NCBI RefSeq assembly: GCF_900177325.1
Contig: NZ_FXBL01000004.1
Coordinates: 1,178,001 to 1,242,000 of the forward strand
DNA length: 64,000 nucleotides
Direction: 5' to 3'
DNA from: Mesorhizobium australicum
GTDB lineage: Bacteria; Pseudomonadota; Alphaproteobacteria; Rhizobiales; Rhizobiaceae
Below the pieces are notes generated by a model. The model worked only from the letters and a program-made list of their open reading frames with translations, was not told where the DNA came from and ran no database searches. Every line of letters starts with the position of its first letter. Within the stretch, counting starts at the first letter, position 1. Both the position numbers and the translations under genes were made by a program. Shown piece after piece: positions 40,802 through 48,253 of the stretch.

Positions 40802-41754
40802 GCGAGACCACAAAGCCGGCTGGCGCGCGCAAGCGCAAGGTAATCATCACGTGTGCGGTGACGGGCTCGATCCACACGCCGTCGATGTCGGAGCATCTGC
40901 CGGTGACGGCGCAGGAGATCGCGGATGCGGCGATCGGAGCGGCGGAGGCGGGGGCGGCGATCGTGCATCTGCATGCGCGCGATCCGAAGAACGGCCTGCC
41001 CGACCAGTCGCCGGCGGCCTTCGAGCCGTTCCTCAAGGTGATCAAGCAGCGCTCCGACTGCGTCGTCAACATCACCACCGGCGGCGCCTCGACCATGACG
41101 ATCGCCGAGCGGCTGCAGCCGGTGGCGACCTTCAAGCCGGAGGTCGCCTCGCTCAATATGGGCTCGATGAACTTCGGCCTCTACCCGATGCTCGCCCGCT
41201 TCAAGGAGTTCAAGCACGACTGGGAGCTGCCCTATCTCGAAGGCTCGCGCGACCGCATCTTCAAGAACACCTTCGCCGACATCGAGAACATCCTGACGAC
41301 CTGCGCGGAGAACGGCACGCGCTTCGAGATCGAGTGCTACGACATCGGCCACCTCTACACGCTGGCGCATTTCGTCGACCGCGGCCTGGTGAAGCCGCCG
41401 TTCTTCGTGCAGTCGGTGTTCGGCATCCTGGGCGGCATAGGCGCGCATGCTGAGGACGTGGCGCACATGAAGCGCACGGCCGACCGTCTGTTCGGCGACA
41501 GCTATTCGTGGTCGGTGCTGGGGGCGGGCGCGAACCAGATGCGGATCGCGGCTCAGGCAGCCGCGATGGGCGGCAACGTCCGCGTCGGGCTGGAGGATTC
41601 GCTGTGGCTCGGGCCGGGCCGGATGGCGAAGACCAATGCCGAGCAGGTCGCCAAGGTGCGCTCGATCATCGAAGGCCTCGGCCTGGAGATCGCCACCCCC
41701 GCCGAGGCCCGCGACATCCTGCAGCTCAAGGGCGCAGACAAGGTGAATTTCTGA
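40798..41754 (+). CDS. BKACE (DUF849) beta-keto acid cleavage enzyme
   Basis: A 318-aa protein of the beta-keto acid cleavage family. The zinc-binding and substrate motifs are VHLHARDPKNGLPDQSP (H-x-H), NITTGGASTMTIAE, ECYDIGHLYTL and VGLEDSLWLGPGRMAKTN. BKACE enzymes condense a beta-keto acid with acetyl-CoA and cleave it to acetoacetate and a new acyl-CoA. The ATG overlaps the dehydrogenase stop, giving a two-step module beta-hydroxy acid, beta-keto acid, acyl-CoA. The substrate side chain (for example carnitine- or amino-acid-derived) is not specified by the visible sequence. Confidence 0.95.
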   Translation: MSETTKPAGARKRKVIITCAVTGSIHTPSMSEHLPVTAQEIADAAIGAAEAGAAIVHLHARDPKNGLPDQSPAAFEPFLKVIKQRSDCVVNITTGGASTMTIAERLQPVATFKPEVASLNMGSMNFGLYPMLARFKEFKHDWELPYLEGSRDRIFKNTFADIENILTTCAENGTRFEIECYDIGHLYTLAHFVDRGLVKPPFFVQSVFGILGGIGAHAEDVAHMKRTADRLFGDSYSWSVLGAGANQMRIAAQAAAMGGNVRVGLEDSLWLGPGRMAKTNAEQVAKVRSIIEGLGLEIATPAEARDILQLKGADKVNF

Positions 41755-41908
41755 GGACGGGGCGCCGGGTGCGCCGCCTGCCCTTGCGCAAGGGTTCCGG
41801 CATCTGCCGGGACGGACCTTTTGCCCGCGCGGCTGGGCGGGCGATGCGGAGCCCCTTGCCTCCATCGGCGAGCGGCGGCATTGTCGCCGCCCTCAGTCAG
41901 GAGGTGCC

Positions 41909-42688
41909 ATGCTCTCGGCACAGGTGAAGTCGGCGACCCGCGCGATCGAGATCCTCGAACTCTTCAAGAGGGTGCGGCAGCCCAAAGGCATGTCGGAGGT
42001 CGCCAACGCGCTCGGCTATCCGGCTTCCAGCACGACCGTGCTGCTCAAGACGCTCGTCAAGCTCGGCTACCTCAACTACGACCGCAACGAGCGCGTCTAC
42101 TTCCCGACCCCGAAGGTCACGTCGCTGGGGGAATGGATACCGCGCGCGCTGTTCGGCAACAGCCGCATCCTCGACGCGATGCGGGATCTCCAATCCGCCA
42201 CCGGAGAGGGTATCTCGCTCAACACCAAGAACGACATCTACCTGCAGTACATCCAGGTGATCTATTCCGTCCACGCGGTGCGTTTCGACATCGACGAGGG
42301 CGCGCTCAGGCTGCTGACGCAGTCCGCCGCCGGCTGGACGCTGATGTCGACCTTGCCCGACGAGCGCATCGACAACCTCGTCCGCCGCGCCAACATCGCG
42401 ACGGAAAAGGCCGCGGACCGCGTGAAGATCCCCGAGATCATGGCGCGCATCCGCGAGATCCGCGAACAAGGCTATGCGTGGGCCGAGAACATTCCCTTCC
42501 TCGGCGGGGCCACGCTCTGCGCGCTGCTGCCGACCACCATCCAGGGCCAGCCGGTCGTGCTGACCCTCGGCGGAGCGCTGGAGCGCATGCGGCTCAACCG
42601 GGAGCGCTATCTCGCGGCCCTCAGGCGCGCCGTGAAGTCGGTGACACCCAAGGACCCGTTCGACCAGCCGATCGACATCGAGTTCTGA
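41909..42688 (+). CDS. IclR-family transcriptional regulator (second copy)
   Basis: A 259-aa protein. The N-terminal HTH is SATRAIEILELFKRVRQP and GYPASSTTVLLKTLVKLGYL; the effector domain contains TGEGISLNTKNDIYLQYIQV, LRLLTQSAAGWTLMSTL and ENIPFLGGATLCALLPTT. It lies 154 bases after the BKACE gene on the same strand, so it could be part of that operon or have its own promoter. A perfect 12-bp palindrome CCTTGCGCAAGG occurs in the gap. It differs clearly in sequence from the IclR at 22516, so the two probably sense different effectors. Confidence 0.93.
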   Translation: MLSAQVKSATRAIEILELFKRVRQPKGMSEVANALGYPASSTTVLLKTLVKLGYLNYDRNERVYFPTPKVTSLGEWIPRALFGNSRILDAMRDLQSATGEGISLNTKNDIYLQYIQVIYSVHAVRFDIDEGALRLLTQSAAGWTLMSTLPDERIDNLVRRANIATEKAADRVKIPEIMARIREIREQGYAWAENIPFLGGATLCALLPTTIQGQPVVLTLGGALERMRLNRERYLAALRRAVKSVTPKDPFDQPIDIEF

Positions 42689-42706
42689 CCGCCCGACCCA
42701 CCTGCC

Positions 42707-43546
42707 TTAGTGGGCCAGCAGCAGCGGCAGCGGCGGCGATTCCAGCATCGAGCGCGTGACGCCGCCGAAGATGCGCTGGCGCAGCCGCGAATGGCTGTAG
42801 GCGCCCATGACGAGCATGCCCGCCGCGACGTCGCTGGCATGACGGGTCAGCACGGCCTCCGGCGCGAGCCCCATGCCGGCGAGACGGTCGACGGAGACGT
42901 CGTAGCCCTTTCTCGCGAGATAAGCGGCGATGTCGGCGCCGGGCTCCTCGCCGCCGTCAGTTTCGGATGCCTTCGGATCGACCATGGCGATATGGACGTG
43001 GCGGACCTTCGGCAGCAGGCCGATCGCGGCATGCAGCGCGCGGGCGGATTCGAACGACGAGTTCCAGGCGACGACGATACGCTCGCAGCCGAGGTCCGGC
43101 GGCGATCCCGCCGGCGCCACCACAACCGGCACGCCTGTCTCGAACAGGGCAGCCTCCAGAACGGACGATCCGAGAACCGGGTCCTTGCGCAGGCTGGGTC
43201 CGATAAAGATCGCGTCGGCGCAGCGGCCGCGGCGGCCGACCTCATCGGCGATGATGCCGGCCTCGACATAGGCATCGGATACGTCGCCCTTGACGCTGTC
43301 GGCGGCGAGCAGGCCCTCCAGCTGCTCCGCGCGGGCAGTCAGGGCCTGTTCCTCGGCCGCGCGCGTTTCGAGCCAGACGGAGGTCAGCGCGGCCGCGGCC
43401 CCGACCTCGCCGATCGGCGGGCTGGGCGCGACTCCCATGGCGACGACGCTGAGATGCGCGTCGACGGTCTGCGCTACGGCGATCGCTTCCTTGAGGTCGT
43501 TGTCGATCGCCGCGCCGAGAATGGTGAGCAGGGTGGTGCCGGACAT
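42707..43546 (-). CDS. Universal stress protein (tandem UspA domains)
   Basis: A 279-aa protein of two UspA-type halves: residues 1-140 and 150-279. Only the second half has the ATP-binding signature MGAYSHSRLRQRIFGGVTRSM (G-x2-G-like followed by G-x8-G(S/T)). The first half reads VVAMGVAPSPPIGE and IFIGPSLRKDPVLGSSVLEAALF, a degenerate signature. It is probably a dimer-like stress protein. A candidate FNR/FixK site is located about 76 bases upstream, so induction at low oxygen is likely. It is convergent with the IclR gene and divergent from the anti-sigma-like gene. Confidence 0.93.
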   Translation of the reverse strand: MSGTTLLTILGAAIDNDLKEAIAVAQTVDAHLSVVAMGVAPSPPIGEVGAAAALTSVWLETRAAEEQALTARAEQLEGLLAADSVKGDVSDAYVEAGIIADEVGRRGRCADAIFIGPSLRKDPVLGSSVLEAALFETGVPVVVAPAGSPPDLGCERIVVAWNSSFESARALHAAIGLLPKVRHVHIAMVDPKASETDGGEEPGADIAAYLARKGYDVSVDRLAGMGLAPEAVLTRHASDVAAGMLVMGAYSHSRLRQRIFGGVTRSMLESPPLPLLLAH

Positions 43547-43615
43547 GATCAGTCTCCTATTCGTATCGAACTCGCGTCGACGGCGCCATTTGGACCCGGG
43601 GCGACGGCCGGCTCC

Positions 43616-43629
43616 TTGTCATGGATCAA
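43616..43629. promoter_or_regulatory. Candidate FNR/FixK box
   Basis: TTGTCATGGATCAA fits TTG-N8-CAA and matches TTGAT-N4-ATCAA at eight of ten fixed positions. It lies between the divergent universal stress protein and anti-sigma-like genes, about 76 bases from the stress protein start. Confidence 0.55.
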
Positions 43630-43731
43630 ATATGCCGGTCGCGCGTTGCGCCGAAGTTCACGCGGCGCATTCCGCTTTGGCCGCGCCCGCGCTATAGTAG
43701 CGCGTATCGCCGCCTGCCGGGAGGAGCGCCG

Positions 43732-44100
43732 ATGTTTGGGCAGCCGAAGGAAGACATGCGGGTCGCGGACTATGTCCTCGGCCTGATGGATACCGAGGAA
43801 ACCACGTTCTTCGAGCGGGAGATGCGCCAGGATCCCGCACTCGCCGCGCGGGTCGCCGACTGGCGCGAGCGGATCGCCCGCATGGACGATGCAGAGCCGG
43901 AGACCCCGCATGCGCAGATGCGGCGGCGCATCGAGGACGGCCTACGGCGGCGCGGAGACAACGTCATTGCCCTTCCCACGGCCTTTCGGGAACGGACGGA
44001 AGCCAGGCCGGAGCTCAGCGGCTGGCCGATCGTGGGCGCCGCCTGCTTCGCGGTCGGCATCCTGTTCGGCGGCTTTTGCGTCTGGCTGCTGTTCGTCTGA
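43732..44100 (+). CDS. Anti-sigma-factor-like single-pass membrane protein
   Basis: Start at ATG 43732 behind GGGAGGAG; 122 aa. Residues 1-45 (ADYVLGLMDTEETTFFEREM) match the entry helix of RskA/anti-sigma K proteins, which bind ECF sigma factors; the middle (MRRRIEDGLRRRGDNVIALP) is linker. A single membrane helix at about 98-120 (IVGAACFAVGILFGGFCVWLLFV) ends the protein, so it lacks the periplasmic domain. There is no ECF sigma gene beside it. It may be a shortened anti-sigma or a distinct sensor of the same fold. Confidence 0.7.
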   Translation: MFGQPKEDMRVADYVLGLMDTEETTFFEREMRQDPALAARVADWRERIARMDDAEPETPHAQMRRRIEDGLRRRGDNVIALPTAFRERTEARPELSGWPIVGAACFAVGILFGGFCVWLLFV

Positions 44101-44142
44101 TCGCCGGTCCGCGCGGTCATGTCGCACGGGTCCGGCAGCCCT

Positions 44143-44169
44143 TAAACTTGATGTTGATTGACAAGTTTA
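44143..44169. promoter_or_regulatory. Dyad TAAACTTG-N11-CAAGTTTA upstream of bfd
   Basis: TAAACTTG (44143-44150) and CAAGTTTA (44162-44169) are perfect inverted repeats around 11 bases. The left arm with its flank (AAACTTGAT) resembles the iron box region at 10132-10142. It is 158 bases before the bacterioferritin-associated ferredoxin start and is a candidate iron-regulator (Irr or RirA class) site. The remaining bases to 44326 hold no gene. Confidence 0.5.
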
Positions 44170-44326
44170 GCCGGCGGGGGCAAATGTGGGCCAGGCACTG
44201 CGGACCATGCGACCGACGGATACCCAATCAGGCGCGCTGGCCGCACGTGGCAAGGACGAATCCAGCGTTTCCAGCGGGTTGTGCGCGGCTTCGTCTCATA
44301 AGTGACCGATCCGCCTTCGAAGTCTC

Positions 44327-44638
44327 ATGATCGTCTGTCATTGTAATCTGATCACTGAGAAAGAGATCGAGCGGACCATCCTCGATCTGTTGCAGGCCGA
44401 TCCGTGGCAACTGATCGTGCCGGCCAAGGTCTATCATGCCCTGGCGAAACGCGGACGCTGTTGCGGCTGCTTCCCGAATGTGGTGGAAACGATCATTCGC
44501 GTGACCGAAGCGTATCACTCCCAGAGTGCTACCGGTGAGGCGGAGATCGTGTCGTACCTAGACCGCGTGCGCCAACTGCGCGGTCAATACGGGAGCAGAA
44601 GTCATGAAGGGCGAAAAGCAGGTCATCGAGCGGCTTAA
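44327..44638 (+). CDS. bfd: Bacterioferritin-associated ferredoxin
   Basis: A 103-aa protein. Four Cys in the Bfd pattern are seen: CHC at residues 4-6 and CCGC near 46-49 ([17 protein letters not shown]), for a [2Fe-2S] cluster that reduces the bacterioferritin core to release iron. Beyond residue 70 a C-terminal extension ([20 protein letters not shown]) is longer than the short E. coli form. It overlaps the bacterioferritin start by 35 bases, so the two are made together. An inverted repeat 158 bases upstream may place the pair under iron control. Confidence 0.92.
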   Translation: MIVCHCNLITEKEIERTILDLLQADPWQLIVPAKVYHALAKRGRCCGCFPNVVETIIRVTEAYHSQSATGEAEIVSYLDRVRQLRGQYGSRSHEGRKAGHRAA

Positions 44639-45089
44639 CGAGGCGCTGTTCCTCGAACTCGGCGCCGTCAACCAGTACTGGTTGCATTACAGGCTTCTGG
44701 ACGACTGGGGTTTCCAGAAGCTCGCCAAGAAGGAGCGGGCGGAGTCGATCGAGGAGATGCACCATGCCGACAGGCTGGTCGCGCGCATCATCTTCCTCGA
44801 AGGCCATCCGAACCTGCAGTCGGTCGCCCCGCTGCGCATCGGCCAGAACGTCAAGGAAGTGCTGGAGGCGGACCTTGCCGGCGAATATGACGCCCGCACC
44901 GCCTACAAGAAATCGCGCGAGATCTGCCAGCAGATCGGCGACTATGTCTCGATGCACCTCTTCGAGGAACTGCTGACGGACGAGGAAGGTCATATCGACT
45001 TCCTCGAGACCCAGCTCCAGCTCCTCAACTCGATCGGCGAGGAACGCTACGGGCAGCTCAACGCCGAGCCGGCGAACGACGCCGAATAA
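44604..45089 (+). CDS. bfr: Bacterioferritin
   Basis: A 161-aa protein beginning [20 protein letters not shown], with the ferroxidase ligands Glu in [22 protein letters not shown] (Glu and His) and [18 protein letters not shown]. The haem-ligand Met is present at EEMHH, equivalent to Met52 of E. coli. It should form the 24-subunit iron-storage shell with haem at subunit interfaces. It is translated from within the 3' end of bfd. Confidence 0.97.
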   Translation: MKGEKQVIERLNEALFLELGAVNQYWLHYRLLDDWGFQKLAKKERAESIEEMHHADRLVARIIFLEGHPNLQSVAPLRIGQNVKEVLEADLAGEYDARTAYKKSREICQQIGDYVSMHLFEELLTDEEGHIDFLETQLQLLNSIGEERYGQLNAEPANDAE

Positions 45090-45100
45090 GCCAACCTGGC

Positions 45101-45718
45101 CTAGCTGTGGGCGAAGATGTCCTCTTCGTCCCAGCCCATCAGATCGAGCTTCGCGCGCGTCGGCAGGAACCTGAAGCAGGCCGCGGCTTCCGCCGAGCGT
45201 CCGTCGCGCTCGAGCCGGCCGACGAGCACGTCGCGCAACCTGTGCAGGTAGAGCACGTCCGAGGCGGCATATTCGAGCTGCTCGGGCGAGAGCGTCTGCG
45301 CCGCCCAGTCGGACGATTGCTGCACCTTCGACAGGCTGACGCCAAGAAGCTCGTTGCAGATGTCCTTCAGCCCATGCCGGTCCGTGTAGGTGCGAGTCAG
45401 CCGTGAGGCGATCTTGGTGCAGAATACCGGCTCGGGCATCGCGCCGAACGCCTGGTAGAGCACGGCGAGATCGAAGCGGCCGAAATGGAAGATCTTGGTG
45501 ATCTTCCTGTTTTTCAACAGCGAGACGAGGTTCGGTGCCCGCTTCTGGCCGGCCGCGATCTGCACGACGTCGGCCGTGCCGTCGCCGGGCGACAGCTGTA
45601 CCACGCAGAGCCGGTCGCGATGCGGGTTGAGGCCGAGCGTCTCGGTGTCGATCGCGACCGCCTCGACGTCGTAGTTGGAGAGGTCGGCGAGGTCGCCCTT
45701 GTGGAAGCGGATCGTCAT
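45101..45718 (-). CDS. Ribonuclease D-like 3'-5' exonuclease, short form
   Basis: A 205-aa protein consisting of only the DnaQ-like DEDD-y nuclease domain: AIDTETLGLNP (motif I, D-x-E), FHFGRFDLAVL (motif II), and YAASDVLYLHRLRDVL (motif III, with the Tyr and Asp). It lacks the HRDC domains of the full RNase D, which is about 375 aa. Members trim the 3' ends of stable RNAs. Its stop lies 11 bases from the convergent bfr, and the M20 gene lies upstream on the same strand at 10 bases, so these two could be co-transcribed. Confidence 0.92.
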   Translation of the reverse strand: MTIRFHKGDLADLSNYDVEAVAIDTETLGLNPHRDRLCVVQLSPGDGTADVVQIAAGQKRAPNLVSLLKNRKITKIFHFGRFDLAVLYQAFGAMPEPVFCTKIASRLTRTYTDRHGLKDICNELLGVSLSKVQQSSDWAAQTLSPEQLEYAASDVLYLHRLRDVLVGRLERDGRSAEAAACFRFLPTRAKLDLMGWDEEDIFAHS

Positions 45719-45727
45719 GGAACAGCC

Positions 45728-47113
45728 TTACTTTGCCAGCGCGTCGAGGATGCGCGCCCAGGAGCGCTGTCCCTTGTGGAACGAGGACAGCTCGTATTTT
45801 TCGTTGGGTGAATGGATGCGGTCGTCGTCGAGGCCGTAGCCGACCAGCAGCGACTCCATCCCGAGATAGGTCTGGAAATCGCCGACGATGGGAATGGATC
45901 CGCCCATGGCGATCATCACCGCGGGCTTGGGCCATTCGTCGGACAGCGCATTCTTCGCCTTCGACAGGAAGGGCGAGTCGTAGGAGAGCTGGATCGCCGG
46001 CGATCCGCCATGGCCGTGGAACTCGACCGAACAGTCGGCCGGGATGCGCTCGCGCACGAAGGCGCGGAAGGCGTCGCGGATCTTGTCGGGATCCTGCTTG
46101 TGCACCAGGCGGAACGAGACCTTGGCGGAGGCTTCCGCCGCGATCACCGTCTTGAAGCCCTTGCCGGTGTAGCCGCCGATGATGCCGTTGAACTCCGCCG
46201 TCGGCCGCGCCCAGATCAGCTCGAGCACCGAGCGGCCCTTCTCGCCCGAGGGGATCGACAGGCCGATCTCGCCGAGGAACTCCTCGGCGGTGAGGCCGAG
46301 GCTCTCCCACTGCTTCAGGATCTGGGACGGCGTCTCCTCGACGCCGTCGTAGAAGCCGGGGATGGTGACGCGGCCGTTGTCGTCATGGACGGCGGCGAGC
46401 ACCTTGGCGAGGATGCGGATCGGGTTCGCCGCCGCACCGCCATAGGCGCCGGAATGCAGGTCGCGGTCGGCCGCCTTGACCGTAATCTCCTCGCCGACCA
46501 GGCCGCGCAGGGCGGTCGAGATGGCGGGCGTGTCGCGGTCCCACATGCCCGTGTCGCACACCAGGGCGAAATCGGCCTTCAGCTCCTTCGCATGGGCCTC
46601 GAGGAAAGGCTTGAGCGAAGGCGAACCGGACTCTTCCTCGCCCTCGAACAGGATTGTGATGCGGCAGGGCAGCGCGCCATGCACCTTCTTGTAGGCGCGG
46701 CAGGCCTCGACGAAGGTCATCAGCTGTCCCTTGTCATCGGCGGTGCCGCGTCCGGTGAGCACCTTGCGCCCCGGCGCGACCTCCTTGACCTTCATGTCGA
46801 AGGGATCGTCGTGCCACATATTGAGCGGGTCGACCGGCTGGACGTCGTAATGGCCGTAAAACAGAACGTGGGGTGTGCCGGCGGGTCCCTCGTGATGCGC
46901 CACCACCATCGGATGGCCCGTGGTGTCGCGCACGCTCGCCTCGAAACCGATCTCCTTCAGGTCTGCGACCAGCCATTCGGCGGCGCGCCGGCACTCGGCC
47001 GCATAGGCCGGGTCAGTGGAGATGGACGGAATGCGGACAAGGTCGGCGAGCCGGGTCAGGCTGGCGTCCAAACCGGCGTCGAGGGCATCGAGGACGGGTG
47101 CGAGCGAAGTCAT
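45728..47113 (-). CDS. M20/M28-family dipeptidase
   Basis: Start chosen at ATG 47113 (MTSLAPVLDALDAGLDASL); a start at 47143 would add 10 residues. 461 aa. The zinc ligands are FYGHYDVQPVDP (His and Asp), TGRGTADDKGQLM (Asp) and FEGEEESGSPSL (Glu-Glu), then CDTGMWDRDTPAIS and the dimerisation domain (LRGLVGEEITVKAADRDLHSG). It is a cytosolic peptidase, probably a non-specific dipeptidase for amino-acid recycling. No signal peptide is present. Confidence 0.95.
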   Translation of the reverse strand: MTSLAPVLDALDAGLDASLTRLADLVRIPSISTDPAYAAECRRAAEWLVADLKEIGFEASVRDTTGHPMVVAHHEGPAGTPHVLFYGHYDVQPVDPLNMWHDDPFDMKVKEVAPGRKVLTGRGTADDKGQLMTFVEACRAYKKVHGALPCRITILFEGEEESGSPSLKPFLEAHAKELKADFALVCDTGMWDRDTPAISTALRGLVGEEITVKAADRDLHSGAYGGAAANPIRILAKVLAAVHDDNGRVTIPGFYDGVEETPSQILKQWESLGLTAEEFLGEIGLSIPSGEKGRSVLELIWARPTAEFNGIIGGYTGKGFKTVIAAEASAKVSFRLVHKQDPDKIRDAFRAFVRERIPADCSVEFHGHGGSPAIQLSYDSPFLSKAKNALSDEWPKPAVMIAMGGSIPIVGDFQTYLGMESLLVGYGLDDDRIHSPNEKYELSSFHKGQRSWARILDALAK

Positions 47114-47455
47114 GGGAAGGGCCTTTCGAATCTCGCGCGACACTAATGCGAGTTCTGTCGCGAGGAAACCGCTTCAGAGACGGAAAACGGGCGGTCCAGG
47201 GCGTGAAAGCGCGCCATATCGCGGTCACGACGGGGTGAGCCGCGCGCGACTGCCGGGTCAACATGTGGTGAGAGAGGGTGCGAGATGCTTGCGGGCGGAG
47301 GGCGCGTGCGTCATCTGCTCTGCATGACCCATCCCATCCGGCCAGCCCCGCCGCCCGCGGCCGCAGGATCTCCGACCCTGCGACCGAAAGGGGCATCCAA
47401 TCGCGCCTGGACGCGCTATGGTTCGGAGGGGAATCCCGCGGGGGCGGAAATCGCA
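47114..47455. other. 342-base divergent gap, nothing convincing
   Basis: This gap between the M20 gene and the TVP38 gene contains open frames in several registers, but none has a good start and coding look. The 5' extension of the TVP38 frame to 47285 is a low-complexity Pro/Arg/Gly tract and is not adopted as coding. Promoters for both genes are expected here, but I cannot point to convincing -10/-35 boxes. Confidence 0.5.
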
Positions 47456-48196
47456 ATGGACGCGCAGGATGGCGAGCGACGGAGCGGGAGGGTTGGGCGA
47501 TACGTGCCGATCGTCCTGGTCATTGCCGGCCTCGCCTTCGGCTATGCGATGGGTTGGCAGCGCTATCTCTCGCTGACATATCTCGCCGAGAGCCGGGACG
47601 TGCTGAAAGCCTATGTGGCGCAGCATTATGCTCTCTCGCTGGTCTTCTTCGCTGCGGTCTACGTGCTTGCGGTCGCCTTCTCCTTTCCCGCGGCCACGGT
47701 TCTCACCATCTTCGGCGGCTTCCTCTTCGGCTGGCTGGTCGGCGGAACGGTCGTCGCCTTCGCGGCCACGGCCGGCGCGACGCTGCTGTTCATCGCCGCC
47801 CGCTCCGCCTTCGGCGACATCCTCTGCCAGAGGGTGAGCGGCAAGGCCGCGAAGCTGGCGCGGGGCTTCGAGGAAAACGCCTTCAGCTATCTGCTGGCGC
47901 TCAGGCTGGCGCCGATCTTTCCGTTCTTCTTCGTCAACATCGCCCCGGCCCTGTTCGACGTGCGCCTCAGGACCTACGTCGCGGCGACCTTTCTCGGCAT
48001 CCTGCCGGGCACTTTCGCCTATTCCTATCTCGGAGAGGGGGTCGACAGCGTGCTGGTCGCCGCGCAGGAGGCGGGGCGTGAGCCCTCGGTGCACGACCTG
48101 GTGACGCCGAAGATCGTGCTCGCCTTCGCGCTTCTGGCGCTTGTTGCGCTGATCCCGGCCGTCGTAAGGAAGCTGCGGCGCGCGGGACCGGGCTGA
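47456..48196 (+). CDS. TVP38/TMEM64-family membrane protein (DedA-like)
   Basis: Start chosen at ATG 47456 (MDAQDGERRSGRVGRYVP), giving 246 aa; a longer form from 47285 would add 57 residues of non-conserved sequence. Six hydrophobic segments are visible. The family signature is FGGFLFGWLVGGTVVAFAATAGATLLFIAARS and RLAPIFPFFFVNIAPALFDVRLRTYVAATFLGILPGTFAYSYLG in short pieces (FPFFFVNIAPA, GILPGTFAYS). Relatives are lipid scramblases or ion-homeostasis proteins. It lies 57 bases before a flavoprotein disulfide reductase, and the same pair is often found together. Confidence 0.92.
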   Translation: MDAQDGERRSGRVGRYVPIVLVIAGLAFGYAMGWQRYLSLTYLAESRDVLKAYVAQHYALSLVFFAAVYVLAVAFSFPAATVLTIFGGFLFGWLVGGTVVAFAATAGATLLFIAARSAFGDILCQRVSGKAAKLARGFEENAFSYLLALRLAPIFPFFFVNIAPALFDVRLRTYVAATFLGILPGTFAYSYLGEGVDSVLVAAQEAGREPSVHDLVTPKIVLAFALLALVALIPAVVRKLRRAGPG

Positions 48197-48253
48197 AGCC
48201 GTCGCGTCATGCAGGGTCCTGACCGGCCCGAGCCCCCGGAGAAAGGCACGTCC

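Noticed and set aside
44143..44169. FNR/FixK box upstream of bfd
   Set aside because: TTG and CAA are separated by 11 bases, not 8, so the spacing is wrong for an FNR site; an iron-regulator dyad is preferred.
44529..46310. A 593-codon minus-strand frame through bfr and the exonuclease
   Set aside because: It is in a different register from the M20 and exonuclease genes and antisense to bfr; no family signature occurs in it.
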